A stretch of 64,000 nt of DNA from Buxus sempervirens (lineage: Eukaryota; Streptophyta; Magnoliopsida; Buxales; Buxaceae), in contig OX387184.1 in the NCBI GenBank assembly GCA_947561395.2, positions 4,154,001 through 4,218,000 of the forward strand, read 5' to 3'. A program made the position numbers and the translations under genes. The notes under the pieces were generated by a model. It saw only the letters and a list, made by a program, of their open reading frames with translations. It made no database searches and was not told the origin of the DNA. Below, one piece after another: positions 13,301-25,800 of the stretch (its first letter is position 1; the number at the start of each line of letters is the position of its first letter).

Positions 13301-13539
13301 GGAGGTTTGGGAGTGGAAATGGGGTGTCTCTCACATTGGGGTTGCAGCATTGTGATAATGGTGGCTTAACCATATCCAATGGCACCCATCACAATTTCAT
13401 CACCATGAGGGGGGATGAGATGTACGATGCAGCAGCATCTTCTGTGGGGCCACAAACGGCAGATTATGACTGTGTGAATCCAGGAAGCAGACAGCACAGG
13501 TTCACCACTTCCCGTCTGTTACATGATTTTGTAGCCTGA
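7361..13539 (+). CDS. BEL1-like (TALE) homeodomain transcription factor
   Basis: Four exons (7361-8464, 12014-12393, 12517-12577, 12841-13539) join in phase into 747 aa. Order of parts: an LSLSLS motif near 164-169, the SKY box from 276 ([15 protein letters not shown]), the BELL domain about 350-435 split by intron 1, and a TALE homeodomain about 470-532. The homeodomain carries the PYP insertion (495-497) and [10 protein letters not shown] across the exon 3/4 border. A second ZIBEL-type motif, VSLTLGL, begins near 677. BELL proteins pair with KNOX proteins through the SKY/BELL region to control meristem and organ development. The N-terminus and length suggest the BLH1/6/7 group rather than the PNY or SAW groups, but the subgroup is inference. 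The start is the ATG at 7361; the frame is open upstream only to a TTG. Intron 1 is unusually long (3.5 kb) and carries a SINE-like piece and a TG repeat. Confidence 0.95.
10107..10126. repeat. (TG)n microsatellite in BELL intron 1
   Basis: About eight to nine TG units lie inside the first intron of the BELL gene, followed by a T-rich tract at 10200-10240. Confidence 0.85.
11445..11530 (+). mobile_element. tRNA-derived SINE-like fragment in BELL intron 1
   Basis: The words AGCTCAGATGGTTAATG, then about 30 bases later CTTCAAATGC, resemble the A and B boxes of the pol III promoter in tRNA-derived SINEs. A short A run follows at 11521-11527. The B box has decayed. No target-site duplication was identified. 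Confidence 0.4.
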
Positions 13540-14215
13540 AATGCCTCATAGCAGATCTGTATGAATGGTTCACAGGAGAAGATAAAGAAAAGAAAGAGGA
13601 AATAGCAATTGCACGACTGGAGCTATTCCTTTCAATGGTATCCATCCTGCTTTCAGGTTGTTTGAGAATGAAACACAGTATTAATTTGGATATGGGTATG
13701 AAATATAGTCGTAATGTAGCAAATGATTGTTGGAAGGTTAGTATATATGTAAAGATGCATATTTTTCGTGTAATCTGTTGAAGAAGAGAAACTTGTACAA
13801 ATACTTTCTGCTGTGGGACTGAAAAAGGGGGATCAAAGCATCCGAAATAAAATGAGATAAAATTTCGCTGAATATGGTTTTGATGTAAGCAATGATCTTG
13901 GATTTTATAGAACTAAAGAAGATACAGGATTCATGATTTCAAAATGAATTTCGGTCACAGTTTCTGTCTTCTTTTTTCCTTTTTTTCAGTTGAAGATCTT
14001 GATGATGATTAGGATCTTGATTATTATAGAGAAAAGGGTTCAGTCCTTGAATGAATTATTTTCGGAGGGGCTGGTTGACAGGGCAGTGGTTATTAGGTCA
14101 GATCCCTCCGCCCATGCAATCAGATGGTCCTTGTAATGTCTGTGAAACCACGGCCCCTACGTTAGGGGTTGACATCGTGATTCTGCGGCAACCTGTGAAG
14201 CATCGTGGATGCTGC

Positions 14216-14347
14216 CATGTTTTACGTTAAAAAGTGAAATGTCACTTCGACTGATATTTTGCCCTTTTTACTGTCATGTTTTACCTTAAAAAAAGTGAAA
14301 TGTCAGTTCAACTATGTCACTTCAACTGACATTTCACCTTTTTTAAA
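14216..14347. repeat. Direct repeat plus near-perfect hairpin
   Basis: A unit of about 37 bases (CATGTTTTACGTTAAAAAGT...) at 14216-14252 recurs at 14276-14312 with period 60. The second copy forms the left arm (about 14286-14311) of a foldback whose right arm is about 14320-14346. The arms share GTGAAATGTCAGTT and its complement, with an 8-base loop. It may be a tiny MITE or a remnant of one. Confidence 0.6.
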
Positions 14348-14988
14348 TGTGACATTCGTAGTATCTGTGCATCTGGGAAACAAGGACATGGATTCTCCCG
14401 AATGTTTGTGCTTCTGTAAAAGCTGTCTTCATTCATGCATGACAGCTCTGCAGGACTAAATACATGCATGCATTTAGTGGATATCGAGCGAGATTCATGG
14501 TGGACAGCGGACAGGCTCATAGCATGCAATGCTCCTCTGTATGTGACTTGAGACTTCGAAAGTAAAATTTCTCTTCTAAACCCTATTCTACACCTAATGT
14601 TTCAGATTGTGACAGAAAAAATGTCGTTTTCAATCAGGAGGGAGGGAGAAAGCTTAGGTTTCTTCTATGCTTTAAAAAGAACTGAGAATTATAGCTTTAA
14701 AGGCTTAGCAGAGATGCATTCCCAAGGATCTCGCACCCATTTCATGTCTTCCACAAAAGAGTTGGATTCTTATTTAATTATTCTAGTAATGTGACTTCAG
14801 ATTGCACACACACTATAGGCTTGATGTGGACCCTAATCATCCCCTTGGGCCACAAAAATACAGAACTAGAGAACTAGAGAATGACAACTTGAGAGGTATA
14901 GCAGTGGTTACTTCTCAAATCCCAATCAACCAATCCCATCAAGCACCCGTAACAACGACTGCTAGTCACATATATTCCTAACCCCACC

Positions 14989-15015
14989 CCCCTCTCGCTC
15001 TCTCTCTCTCTCTCT
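14989..15015. repeat. (CT)n microsatellite
   Basis: A run of CT dinucleotides, interrupted once by CG near its start, lies in intergenic DNA. Confidence 0.85.
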
Positions 15016-16620
15016 ACTTCTTTGGTAAATTATACGCAATCCCAGTGTCCTTCAAGCATGCCCCTAGATTCCCTACATTTAAATTTTAAGGGCTGTGAAA
15101 CCCGGTTAAGTAAAGAACAGGACTGAGAAAAAAACGGAGAGCAAGATACGTTAGAAGTACTAAGGTACTAAATTCGTGACAATCCTATCAAGATATACAA
15201 GGGGCAAATTTAACATCTAACTCATTTCGTCTGGTCAATATTCCATTATCTGCTCAAGATTCCCACATCAAGTTATATTGTACAGCACACAGCAGCACAT
15301 GAATCTCATGTTTTTGTGTCAACCAAATGCCAGAAAATGCACATTCATGAATGATTATGCTCTCTAAGTCCACTATAAAGCCCAAACCTGGTTCATTATG
15401 TTTTAAATACATCTGGAGCAAGCCAATTCTCGAGTCAACTTGGATGGAAAATTTATACTTTGCTGCCAAATTTTGGATGAGAAAAAAGGTTGAAGGTGGC
15501 AGAAAAAGGACAGCCCCGTTCAGTGCAATTCATTCTTCAACAACATGCCTTACCAGTCTTGATTTGAGCAGTCATTGCCACAAAGCTTTCCTGTTCTTAT
15601 GCTTCAATCATTTTCTACCCTGCATGGATGTTGGAATCAAATTAACGTTCGGGCAGGACAGGGGGGGATGGGGGACAGATTTCCAATAAGGTACTTAAAT
15701 GACTAATTTAGAAGCATATAGACATAGATTAATCCATAGCAACTTCAGAACTATGCTAATTAAGGAAGTAAAAATCCTTCAAAATCTGCAGGAAAAAAAA
15801 AATAGCATGTATAATAGCATTTGTAAGTGTCCCAGTAGAAAAACGCCAGTTGGATTCAGGCATGATACACTTTTTAGTTTTTGGGAGAACCGAAGTACTC
15901 TCTTTCGAAGAGAAGAAATGTGAACTTGCTATGACAGCAGAATCAGCATATAACTCTTCAATATGACCTCATGATTTCCTAAAGCATAACCAAGCATGGA
16001 GATAGGCAAGAAGCTTGAACATGCATAATCAAATTTATAAAGGGCTCAATATGAAAACAATGCCCACTCGCAAAGGTTGCAGCCTCAGAAGGTAGGAAAT
16101 GTAACTCTTCTCAATGGAATTAACCAGGCATCTTCCCCTACTGATGGAAGAATATAAGACCCCTAGTGATGTAAATCATGAAATTTCTAAAATATTCCAA
16201 CAAAAGAAAAATATATAGAGAGGGGAAATTCATACATAGCACTCCCATATGTTCACAGAATATCTGTCCTCGCATATCTGAAGTGCAAATCAAATACTCT
16301 TTCATCACTTAAAATCCTTAACACTTTGACAACGAATGACAAATTCTTATTTTTCTTGGATATTGTGGATAAACTTTTATACGAGATAATGCATAGATAT
16401 GTGCCAAAAGAACTAAAGAAAGCAATAAGAACAATCACAAAGATTCACTGCTGTTGCTATACTTGGGAGGTTCGCACATCATAGAGATCAGAAGTCCATA
16501 ATGAATCCAAACAAAATTTACTAGCAGAAGGGATAAGTAAATTTAACTGCAAACTCATTTTCTTAATTTATGATACTGATTCTTCATTTTATATGTTTTG
16601 TTCTTTATGTCATGGGTGGT

Positions 16621-16830
16621 GGCACTTGATAAACTTTAATCTTCAAACACTATCTTTAAAAGGAGACTAATCACTCTCCATAAACCATGCCGATTCAATC
16701 CATTTTTTGTTCTTAGTCTCATTGGTGTTGGCAAATGATATAGCTTTTAATCTTCAAACTCTATCTTTAAAACTAGACCAGTCACTCTCCATAGGCATAA
16801 ACCGAATCAGACCATTTTTTCATTAGTAAC
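16621..16830. repeat. Diverged tandem duplication, period about 111 bases
   Basis: TTTAATCTTCAAAC, TATCTTTAAAA, CACTCTCCATA and CCATTTTTT occur in the same order in two adjacent copies. The word AATCTTCAAAC is at 16638 and again at 16749. There is no coding content. Confidence 0.6.
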
Positions 16831-18721
16831 TTTGATGTTCCATTTTTATCCAAATGGTAAGTCATTAACACTTAATAGATAAAAAAATCTATAATTGAGA
16901 GAAATCATATTGTTCACTCTTAAAGACGAAATATCGATGATGAGTCATCTTAGGTATTTACAAATGATTTTTGGATTTATACCTGGGATTCTGAGAAAAC
17001 CTAAATTAAAACATGAAGGTATTGCCATTTTGCTGCAAAACATAAAAGCATTTCTGATAAATTGTGCAACATTAAAGCCTTCACTTCAGAACTTCTATGC
17101 AAAGAAGTATGATACCAAGCCTCACATATGAATATGGGTCTAACATCACTGTTTCTTGTCAAGACCCAGAGTATTGAGGCTTCTTCCTGGAATCTCATCT
17201 AAAGGTGCATGCCACATATATTATGGGGCCTAGCCTTGAAAAAAAATTCATGAAGACTATTAGTAGCTGTGTAACTGAAGAAATAACAGGTAACAATAAT
17301 ATCTAAACTGGCTATAGGCAAGATTGAAAGTTTGCTTCTGCATGAATGTGTGATAAGCCCAAAGAACATGAGTGAAGTCTATTCAGCCCTGCCAATGAAA
17401 AGAAGCAGTTGGCATCTTCAACACTAACATTTTCAACTAAGTGAACAGAGAAACCCATCGACGGTGAATCTTTTGCCATAGTCGTTGACAACGATTTGAT
17501 TTCATCTATTATATATGTCAGTCTACAACTACCATTCATTCAACAGATTAAAATAACCCATAAATCATGGAACTATAACCCACCGAATGGCTTCACCTAC
17601 TTCTTTTGTTTTCTCCAAAGAGAATCAATGGTTCCAACTTCAAAAAATGGATCCTCTTTCATCAAACATCCATATTCACGGAAGCAGTAAGAGGTTAGCC
17701 AATCACTTTATAACTGCTGATGAACCCTAATAGGGTTACCACCGAGTAGAAGAATCCAATGTACCACCATACATGTTGTATTAGACCAGTAGACCAGCCG
17801 AACAAAGATATTGTTTGGTCACTGAATTTATTAAACACCAGTTCTTTCCAACCAGATCTCCAAATTCTAAAAACTTCAAGTTCCAATATCGTGAATTGGA
17901 AAAACATCCTTCTCTGATGGAACACATATATATCTATAATTATCTATAAAATCCAAAATAGACAGACTTGTAGATAATTTACCAAATTTGATTTTATTCC
18001 CTATAGAATGTAGAATAGTTCCTCGACACTTTGTCAACACGAAACTTGTGCCAACCCATGTAAGCATCAGTTTGTATGCTTACAAACACTTCTCCTTTTA
18101 TTTTCTTCTAAGATGTGCACAAATATGCTTAAGTTATGCATTTTTAGTGGGTGACCAATTAACAAATTACTGATTTTTATTTGAAATTTTGCTTATATAG
18201 TATGACCAATATTTTGTGATTTAGCTCTTCAGGAAAAACTCTCTAGGATCTTGCATGTATGTGCATGTGGAGAGAAGATGTGTCACTTTACATCTAACAT
18301 GACCTTGTGTCTATACTTTTGGGAGGTGTAACTAGGGGTGCAACTCAGTCCGGTTAAAACCAAACCCAAACCAACTTCGGTTCGCATAATCCATAATGCA
18401 TACAACTAAAAAATATTACTGCCTATAAGCTGTTCAGATAATTTGCTTAACTAAGCAAAATGAATCAAAAAGGCAATCAACCTCATCGCTAATGGAAATA
18501 TTCTAACTTCTGCAGGTTCTGACATTAATAAGCCCTGAGTATTGTTTGGGCTTGATAAAAAGAAATATGAGATTCTATAAAAACCCTTGACTCCTAAAAC
18601 AATTTAGTGTGAAAAACAAAATACGAGAAGTTACAGCAATCCATGCCAGATAAATTACGAGTTCAATTTGAAAGCTCTGACATACCAGAGATGCGAAAAT
18701 TACAAGAAAATTTATGATACC

Positions 18722-19399
18722 TTATTCCATTGTCACTTTCGCGCCAACCTGCTTCATCTTCTCGATGATCTTTTCGGCTTCCTCCTTCGTTACTCCTTTC
18801 TTCAACAGGGTAGGAGCTTTCTCCACCAAATCTTTGGCTTCCTTGAGACCCAAATCAGTAAATGTCCTGACTTCCTTAATAATCTTAATCTTGGCAGCGG
18901 CATCAAAACCATCCAACTTTAAGTCAAAAGCTGTCTTCTCTGCCTTTTTCTCCTCTCCTTTTGCGGCTCCTCCAACCTTGGCAGAAGCTTTACCGCCGAA
19001 TCCCATCCCAGGCATCATCATGGTCATGATCGGCATCTCATTTACATCGAATTTATTCCTCAAAATCTCAGTGAGATCCGCAACTTCCAGTAAAGTAAGA
19101 CCAGAAATCTCATCAACAATCGCTGAGACCCTCTCGGTCGGGGCTGTTTTCGAAGCTCGTTCAGCCGAGGTTGATTTCCATACAAAACTCGAGCGATTCC
19201 AAGACCGATTATTCGGAAAAATGAACTGAGGTCTCCGAAACATATCTGGAAAGGATGAAAATGAACGATAAACGGTGTCTAATTGAAGCAATCTTGGAGA
19301 AGGAGCGTTTTGGTCGGCATGGGAAAGGAATCTCTGGTTTCGAGAACCGATTCCATAGCCACCGTATAATGGTAAAGAAAATGTCCGAAAATACCTCAT
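18722..19399 (-). CDS. Mitochondrial large-subunit ribosomal protein bL12m (L7/L12)
   Basis: A single exon of 225 aa runs from the ATG at 19399. The first 60-85 residues are rich in Arg, Ser and aromatic residues with few acids, as in a mitochondrial targeting presequence. The L12 N-terminal dimerisation region follows (about 90-120, VSAIVDEISGLTLLEVADL), then a Gly/Ala/Lys hinge (about 132-152). The C-terminal L7/L12 domain covers about 154-225 (LKLDGFDAAAKIKIIKEVR, DLGLKEAKDLVE, GVTKEEAEKIIEKM). L12 forms the ribosomal stalk that recruits translation factors. The presequence type favours mitochondrion over chloroplast. No neighbour shares its function, and a repeat nest begins about 265 bases upstream of its ATG. 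Confidence 0.93.
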   Translation of the reverse strand: MRYFRTFSLPLYGGYGIGSRNQRFLSHADQNAPSPRLLQLDTVYRSFSSFPDMFRRPQFIFPNNRSWNRSSFVWKSTSAERASKTAPTERVSAIVDEISGLTLLEVADLTEILRNKFDVNEMPIMTMMMPGMGFGGKASAKVGGAAKGEEKKAEKTAFDLKLDGFDAAAKIKIIKEVRTFTDLGLKEAKDLVEKAPTLLKKGVTKEEAEKIIEKMKQVGAKVTME

Positions 19400-19664
19400 T
19401 GTTTTGATTCTGTTAGAACCCTAGATGCCATTAAGGGGATCTAATGCATCACGAACAATTAAAGCTACGACCTCCATATTCTTGCAGTAGCGAGGATGGA
19501 CAGATTTCCATTAAAAAAAAAAAACGAAGATGGCCAGAGCTGCTATAACTAATGCGGGCTTAAACCCTACGGTTGGGTTCATTCGTTCAGTTACATTCGA
19601 CGTAACCCTAACCCCTTGCTCCAGGGATGCCGCCGACCGGGGTTCACTTCTGACTAAGGCTGCG

Positions 19665-20540
19665 TTTGCTGACGCTTGTCGGAAGTACTTTTTTGCTTTT
19701 GAAAGCAAAAAATTACTTTTAAAAGCAAAAATACCGTTTGGTAACGCATACGAGAAGCAATTTACTAAAAGCAAAGAAACAATTTTATTGCTTTTCATTG
19801 GAAGCGACAAAACGTTGCTTCTCAATTTTTTTACAAAATTGCTTTATTACTTTCAAAACCCCTCAATACCCTATTCCTTTATTCCTATATTAAAGATGAT
19901 ACCTCCATACTTACTTAAGAAGCAACAATATATTGTTATTGCTAGAGCCGGCAAAATGCCACCCAACCCGATTATAAATGGGTTGGGTTGACCCGTTTAT
20001 TAATTGGGTTGGGTTTCCCCAACCCGGCAGTAATCGGGTCAACCCGATTATGACCCGCCAACCCGATTTTTTTTTTAAAAAAAAAGTTGGCAAAAGTAGC
20101 ATGTTTCGACCCGATTAACCCCAAAACCCGACCCGAACCCGGTACAACCCGATCCAATTAACCCCCAACCCTATTTTAATAATATTTTTAAAAAAATAAA
20201 AATAATAATAAACGGGTTGGCGGGTTGAATCCGTTCATTGGCAAGTTGGGTTTGGGGTTTTCCAACTTGCCTTAATTTAGTCCAACCCAATTATGACCCG
20301 ATTAACCCCAACCCGATTATGACCCGACCCGAACCCGATTGTGTACAATACTTTTATGGAAGCAAAAAGCAATTTTTATGTTACTACAATTACCAAACAT
20401 GTTTTTTTGCTTCTTAGAAGCAAAGCAAAAGTTTACCAAACGCATTTGCTTCAAGAAAAGATATTTCAAAAAGCATAAAATTGCTTTTTTGCTTTCTTGC
20501 TTTTAGAAGCAAAAAAGCAAAAGTGTTACCAAACACAAAT
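19665..20540. mobile_element. MITE with AAAAGCAA-rich inverted ends, split by a second repeat
   Basis: The left end (about 19665-19760) and right end (about 20380-20540) carry inverted versions of the same words. Examples are GTTTGCTGACGCTT with TTTTTGCTTTT on the left, and the complements of GTTTGGTAACACTT and TTTTGCTTTTTTGC on the right. Termini of the GTTTGGTAACR type are common on plant MITEs. The element has no coding sequence. Its middle is interrupted by the ACCCG-rich block at 19943-20346. Confidence 0.5.
19943..20346. mobile_element. ACCCG/GGGTTGGG-rich element nested inside the MITE
   Basis: Dozens of ACCCGA, AACCCG and GGGTTGGG words occur in both orientations, arranged as inverted arrays around an AT-rich centre. 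Such subterminal repeat arrays are typical of non-autonomous hAT-like plant elements. It sits between the two halves of the AAAAGCAA element, so it probably inserted later. The target-site duplication is not clear. Confidence 0.45.
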
Positions 20541-20919
20541 TAGGCTCGGTTTTAACGAAGGGGTCGATGCACAAACGCACCGGGCGAAGCCTTGTCTTTG
20601 ACGGTGCTCCTTGAGAGTTGAGACCGTGGCAAAGCCTTTATACCGTTAAGCATTTCGAGTTGCCGATGTATGTAAACATATAGCTCTATTCTATCTTACC
20701 CAAAAAAATAAATATAAAATAAAAATATATAGGTCAATTCTGAATATACACTTTCATAAGGAAAATGTGGTAAGTGTCCATGTATAACAATTATGTGTTG
20801 AGCCGGCAGTACACCCACTGGGGCCGCCAACGAGTAAGACAAAAATCAAAGCGATATGTGTGGGCGAGGTAATGGCCATAGGCTTTCAATGAGTAGGATT
20901 AAAATCAGAATCTAATTGA

Positions 20920-21385
20920 TAATATTGAATATGGATCGAATACGGATCTCATTATATTCGGATTCAAATATACATTCTCATGTATTCGATTTGATAAAGA
21001 TCCAACTGATTTTTTTGTAGTTATTTTATATTTATAACATTGTTTAATGTCTTTTTTGCATGGAAGCATGAATGCATTAGAAACCCTTTAGCACCGGAAT
21101 TGTTAAATTACCTTTTTTAGAGGCATGATAATTTTTAGAATTAACATACCATTTAGTAGAATTATGGTAAAAATAAACCTACTTAATTGGATTTCATACT
21201 TATTATTGAATCTGAATACTAATTGGATTCGAAGGCAAATTTCGTAAATATATTCATATTCGTATTAAGTAACTTGTACAAAAGATCCATCGGATATTAA
21301 ATCAAGTTCGGATATCCTCATACTTAATTGAATTCCAATTCGGATCTTTGCAGATCCAATCAAATCTGATCCATTTACAGCTCCT
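20920..21385. repeat. GGATC/GATTCGGAT-rich degenerate repeat
   Basis: Words such as GGATCGAATACGGATC and ATTCGGATTC at the left end recur inverted at the right end (CAAGTTCGGATATCC, CAGATCCAATCAAATCTGATCC). There is no coding frame. This is probably an old non-autonomous DNA transposon. Confidence 0.35.
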
Positions 21386-21663
21386 AGCGCCCGTAACAAA
21401 TATGCAGAAAAGTAAAAAAGACAGGCCTTTGTTTGATATTAAAAGTGTTGCATGTGTCATAATGCAATTGAGTAAGCGATGGAACGAATAAGCTTAAATG
21501 TACTAATTTTTTATAAATGTTATTAATGCCTCAATAATTTCAAATCAAAGAAAATCATCAAGGACTAAAAAAACTTATAAATTTGGTTTTGAAAATTACC
21601 TTTCAAATAGCAAGCCGGTTGTATGCATGGTTTCATAATCATCGCTTTTACGAAGGATGTGTA

Positions 21664-22085
21664 CTAAGGGTGCAACTCGGTGCAATTGATCAAGTTGACC
21701 TTAATCCAAGATCAACCTGAATTGTATATTCAGAGTCAACTCAAAACCGAACCGAATTGATCGAATCGAGAATCAAAGCAAATAAAAATGTAAAACACAA
21801 ACTAAACTACACCCAAATTACACACTTGACTTAGTTTGGTTCGAGTTAGGTCAATTTCACAAGCATTTAAGTACTTTCAATCCACAAACAATATTTTACC
21901 ATATATATATATATATATGCTTACAATTCTTACAAATTGAACCAAGCTCGAGGTCAACAAAATAAATAATAAATACACATATATTTTATTCGGCTTAGTT
22001 CAATTCAATTTAGAGCCAAGTACATATAAGTCAAGTTTCGGGTTGGGTCGACCCAAACCGACGGGTTGTTTTTGGACTTACCCAA
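21664..22085. repeat. Degenerate repeat starting TAAGGGTGCAACTCGG
   Basis: The opening words match a fragment at 18333 (TAGGGGTGCAACTC). The body is full of CAAGTTGACC, GGTCAATT and CCGAACCGAATT words in both orientations, ending in GGGTTGGGTCGACCC. This pattern fits an old hAT-like non-autonomous element. No duplication was found. Confidence 0.35.
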
Positions 22086-22231
22086 GACAAGATACACTCG
22101 GTCATGCGCCCACTCACAAAAATGTGGGAATGTGGGGAGATACTCACACGTTGGCTTCACTTATTTTCGTTTCGGTTTAAGCCGAAGTCACTCGCCCACG
22201 TTTCTCTGTTAGTCTAATTTGAAAAAACTCA

Positions 22232-22529
22232 AGTGGAAGTTAGTTTTTAGTAATATTTTTTAAAGATAACGTTGAAAAGTTATTTTTTCAAATAATTCAA
22301 AATTAGTATCATTTTATTGTCACAACGAATATTTTTTAAGAATGTCCTTAACAAACTTTTAAACAATTTGTTCGTTACCTTTTTTTTATAGGTATTTTTA
22401 GAAAAAAAATAAATAAACGGATACTGGTTTTCAATTATGTTAACAAGTATGATTAATTTTTAATTACCAAGAATGAGATGATTAAATCTATGTTGTTTTT
22501 AGAAAGTATCGCGGAAATCCAATTTCTCC
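22232..22529. mobile_element. Degenerate copy of the long-TIR MITE family
   Basis: The left end (GGAAGTTAGTTTTTAGTAATA) and right end (AAAGTATCGCGGAAATCCAATTTCTCC) correspond to the two ends of the intact element at 40506-40865. The centre (AACAAACTTTTAAACAATTTG) is also related. It is strongly diverged. Confidence 0.5.
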
Positions 22530-22844
22530 GAATGATAATATACGACATTAGATCAATTAGTAAGTCAGCCTTCGCCCCTCGGAGCCGCGCCTGGTAACTG
22601 AACTACGGTTAAAAGCGGCTCTCGCTTGCTCTCGCTCTCTTCCAAGTGGTCGATGCAAGGGAAGTTGAGAAAGTAGAAAGGTTCTTGTTTTTTGGCGCCC
22701 TTTCCACGAAGCGTTCATGGAACGGCTCTTGAGATTCTCTGTGCTTTTACATCCCGTGTTTTCGAGTTCTTTGAATTACAGAAAACCCTCAGTTACTCTG
22801 TGACTCGGACTTATTTTCTCTCGTTGTCTTCGTTTCAAATTTCA

Positions 22845-25800
22845 ATGGCCTCCGAGCGACAATCGCAGGCAGTCAAGGTACTCTTTTCTACTTCTCTCTT
22901 TGCTTTTCCAAAATACCATTTGACCTAACCGAAGAAGATGTCGAAACTCTCATTTCTACACAGGGCGCGAAGGTGCTTATGGTTGGGGCCGGAGGTATAG
23001 GTTGTGAGCTTCTCAAAACTCTCGCTCTCTCCGGTTTCCAAGATATTCACATCGTAAGTTGCTTAATTAGGTCTTTTTTCTTCTTATGCTTCCTTTTAGG
23101 GTTTTGGCGATGGTTTCTATTTTTCGTTCATAACAGGTTTTGTGTTTTTCTTATTCATTGGTTTTTGTTTTTAATGGATAATGTTAGAAATTCATTATCC
23201 TTTTTTGCTTGGTTGAAGTTTTTAATTGAAGGTAGACGATAAATTTTCCTCTTCGTTACTTGTATTATATGATAGAGAGAGTTAGGGATAGTTAGCTACA
23301 CTGTTGGAACTTAGAAGCTTTTAGCAGTTTGAATCAACTTCCTTGACCCTAATCTTTTCTCCCCTTTTTTTTTAACTGGAAGCTTGCTTCAAGGTCACGC
23401 ATTTTCATTACAGTAAGGCCTGCAGTTTGAGAGAGTCAGGGATGAAATGCCATTCTTGTTAATTTATCATCACCCAAGGGGTAAAGTTTGAGATTGTTAC
23501 TCCTCTCCATTTGGCCTCGGATGGAATCTATTCTGGCAATGTAATTTCAAAGGCATAATCATCATTGTGTTAGCAACCTTGTTTTTATAGGCTGTATATA
23601 GTATTCTTACCTTCATCCCGAATTCAAATCCTGTGTCCGAAAAGGGTGATGGCTGCAGAAAGTCCTTTTCAAATGTATTTTTTTGAAGTCATAGCTAACC
23701 TATCTTCTAATTATTAAATGTTCGTTGAACCTTATTAAGTACTGTATGTTGCCTATATGAATACATGTTTGTATTCTACTTGGTTAGTACATGTTTCAAT
23801 GAAGTGGAAGGGTTGGGTAAACAATAGCAATTTTAATAATAATAACATATTTAATGTTATGCATGTATGCTTGTGTTGTGCATTTGGGTCTCAAATCTGC
23901 ACTAGAGACAGAAGCAATGGCGGCGCTTGAAGAACTGAAAATGGTGAAGAACTTTAATTTCCAGAACATCCAGCTTGAAGGAGATTCCTTGGTTTTAATT
24001 CAATTCATATTGTCTAAAACCGAAAACCCCCCTTGGAGAATTAGTGCAATTTTGGAACAGATTCATGAGATTTGAAGAAGTTTTGCTCGTGTTAGGTTTT
24101 CTCATGTGTCTAGAGAAGCTAATCAGGCAGCAGATTTACTTGCAACTTTTGGACTTGACTTTTATTCCTGTACTTGGTATTATAGCCCACCACCTTGTCT
24201 AAATTCTTGTTTAGTAGCAGATCTTAGTGGAAGATGTACATCACGTTTTATTTATGAATGAAATCTGTCACTTTTCATATAAAAAAAAGTATTTTCACGA
24301 TGAAAATGCAACAGCAACTCAGGAGGTGCCTTGCACATTAATCAATGTTCAAATATGAGGTTGTGTTCTTGTGATCTAGGTCTTGAAATGAGGTCTGGTT
24401 ACTTGATTTGTTTAAGGAATTTTTTCTTAAGTTATAGAAGCCAAAATCTGAGCTTGGCAATTTGTAGTTCAGCAATTGAGTAACCTAAAGCTCTCTCTCT
24501 TGATTTACATTTGGCAATACGTGTATTGATAAGCAAAGTTGTTTCTTCTCTCTAAGAAGTACTATTTCTGTTATTCTTTATATTTTTTTCATTCGGTTTG
24601 GATGATTGTGCTCTATTGTGAACTATATATGCCTTTTGGTTTCTACACTTATTTCATTTTTTTCCTTGACAAATGTGCAGATCGACATGGACACAATTGA
24701 AGTTAGTAACTTAAATAGACAATTTTTATTCCGAAAGTTGCATGTTGGTCAATCTAAAGCCAAAGTGAGTATTTTTTTTCACTTGAAAGTTGAAATGTTA
24801 TGGTTGTGCCCATGTGTGATACTGTGGAGGTTTTATGGTTGGTCCTGATCTGAGAGGGTGTTAAACTAGTCATTTTTTTTATCAGGTTGCTCGAGATGCT
24901 ATCTTAAGATTTAGGCCTAATATAAATATCACACCATACCATGCAAATATCAAGGATCCTCAGTTCAATGTGGACTTCTTCAAGCAATTCAATGTTGTTC
25001 TGAATGGCCTTGACAACTTAGATGCAAGGCGACATGTGAATCGTCTTTGCTTGGCAGCTGATGTTCCTCTGGTAGAAAGTGGGACTACAGGATTCTTAGG
25101 ACAGGTGATTATCATTTGTGCATCCAATTTTTTAACTGGGAATTAATCGTATCTGCTATAATTTTGAAGTTTGTGTATCAGTTGTGGAATTCCATACTAT
25201 TTGTAGAAGTGAAGATCTGAGATAAATATTTTTTAGGTTGCATTATAGATCCAGTTTCAGAACACTTGAAATGTAGCCACTGTAGGTAACAATAAGTGTA
25301 AAATTCTGGCCTGGAGTTTGGACAAGAATAATTATGAAATTAGAAGCATGTGACTTAATTTCTGTAACTATTTGTGGTATCAAATTCTAAATTGAACATT
25401 GCTTTTTTAATTCTATAATTTAACAGTGTTACTCATTATTTGATAAACTTGCAATAAAAACCTTGTCACTTTGATTTCATTTTGATTAAATAGTATCTAT
25501 CAATGTAAACTCTTTTTTTTTTTTTTTTGGGACAAGAGAGAACTATCTAGCAATTGCATCCCATCATCATCATTATATCCCGCATATATTGCAAAAAAAT
25601 ATAAAATATCTATAAGATTTTCTTAATATATTGTTATAAATTTACAAAAAATTGATGGAAAAATATACTCAGCACTAAAAAAATAATAAAATGTCTTATC
25701 TCAACTAGTTGGTGTCAGCAGCACAAATCCTGTTCCTATACCCTCATTCTACCAAAAAATAGTTGAGGTCAAAAGAATATACTCGCCAAAAACCCTGTTT

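Larger units (their letters stand above)
13540..18721. other. Intergenic region, BELL gene to mitochondrial L12 gene
   Basis: The first 350 bases or so are likely the BELL 3'UTR, with AATAAAA near 13847. The rest has no frame or domain I recognise on either strand. It holds short repeats listed separately (14216-14347, 14989-15015, 16621-16830). A fragment at 18333-18400 starts TAGGGGTGCAACTC, like the repeat beginning at 21664. Confidence 0.45.
19400..22844. other. Repeat-rich intergenic region, L12 to SAE2
   Basis: This region is made mostly of four repeat blocks described separately (19665-20540, 20920-21385, 21664-22085, 22232-22529). It also contains an (AT)n run at 21899-21918. The last 250 bases before 22845 should hold the SAE2 promoter and leader. 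The short frame opening with an ATG at 19530 runs into the repeat and matches nothing I know. Confidence 0.45.

Noticed and set aside
15351-15689. 112-codon plus-strand frame in the gap before the L12 gene
   Set aside because: No domain, no start context and no neighbouring exons. It is consistent with chance in a long gap.
19530-19991. Plus-strand frame of 153 codons opening with ATG upstream of the L12 gene
   Set aside because: It runs into the MITE ends, and its codons are mostly repeat sequence. No family is recognised.
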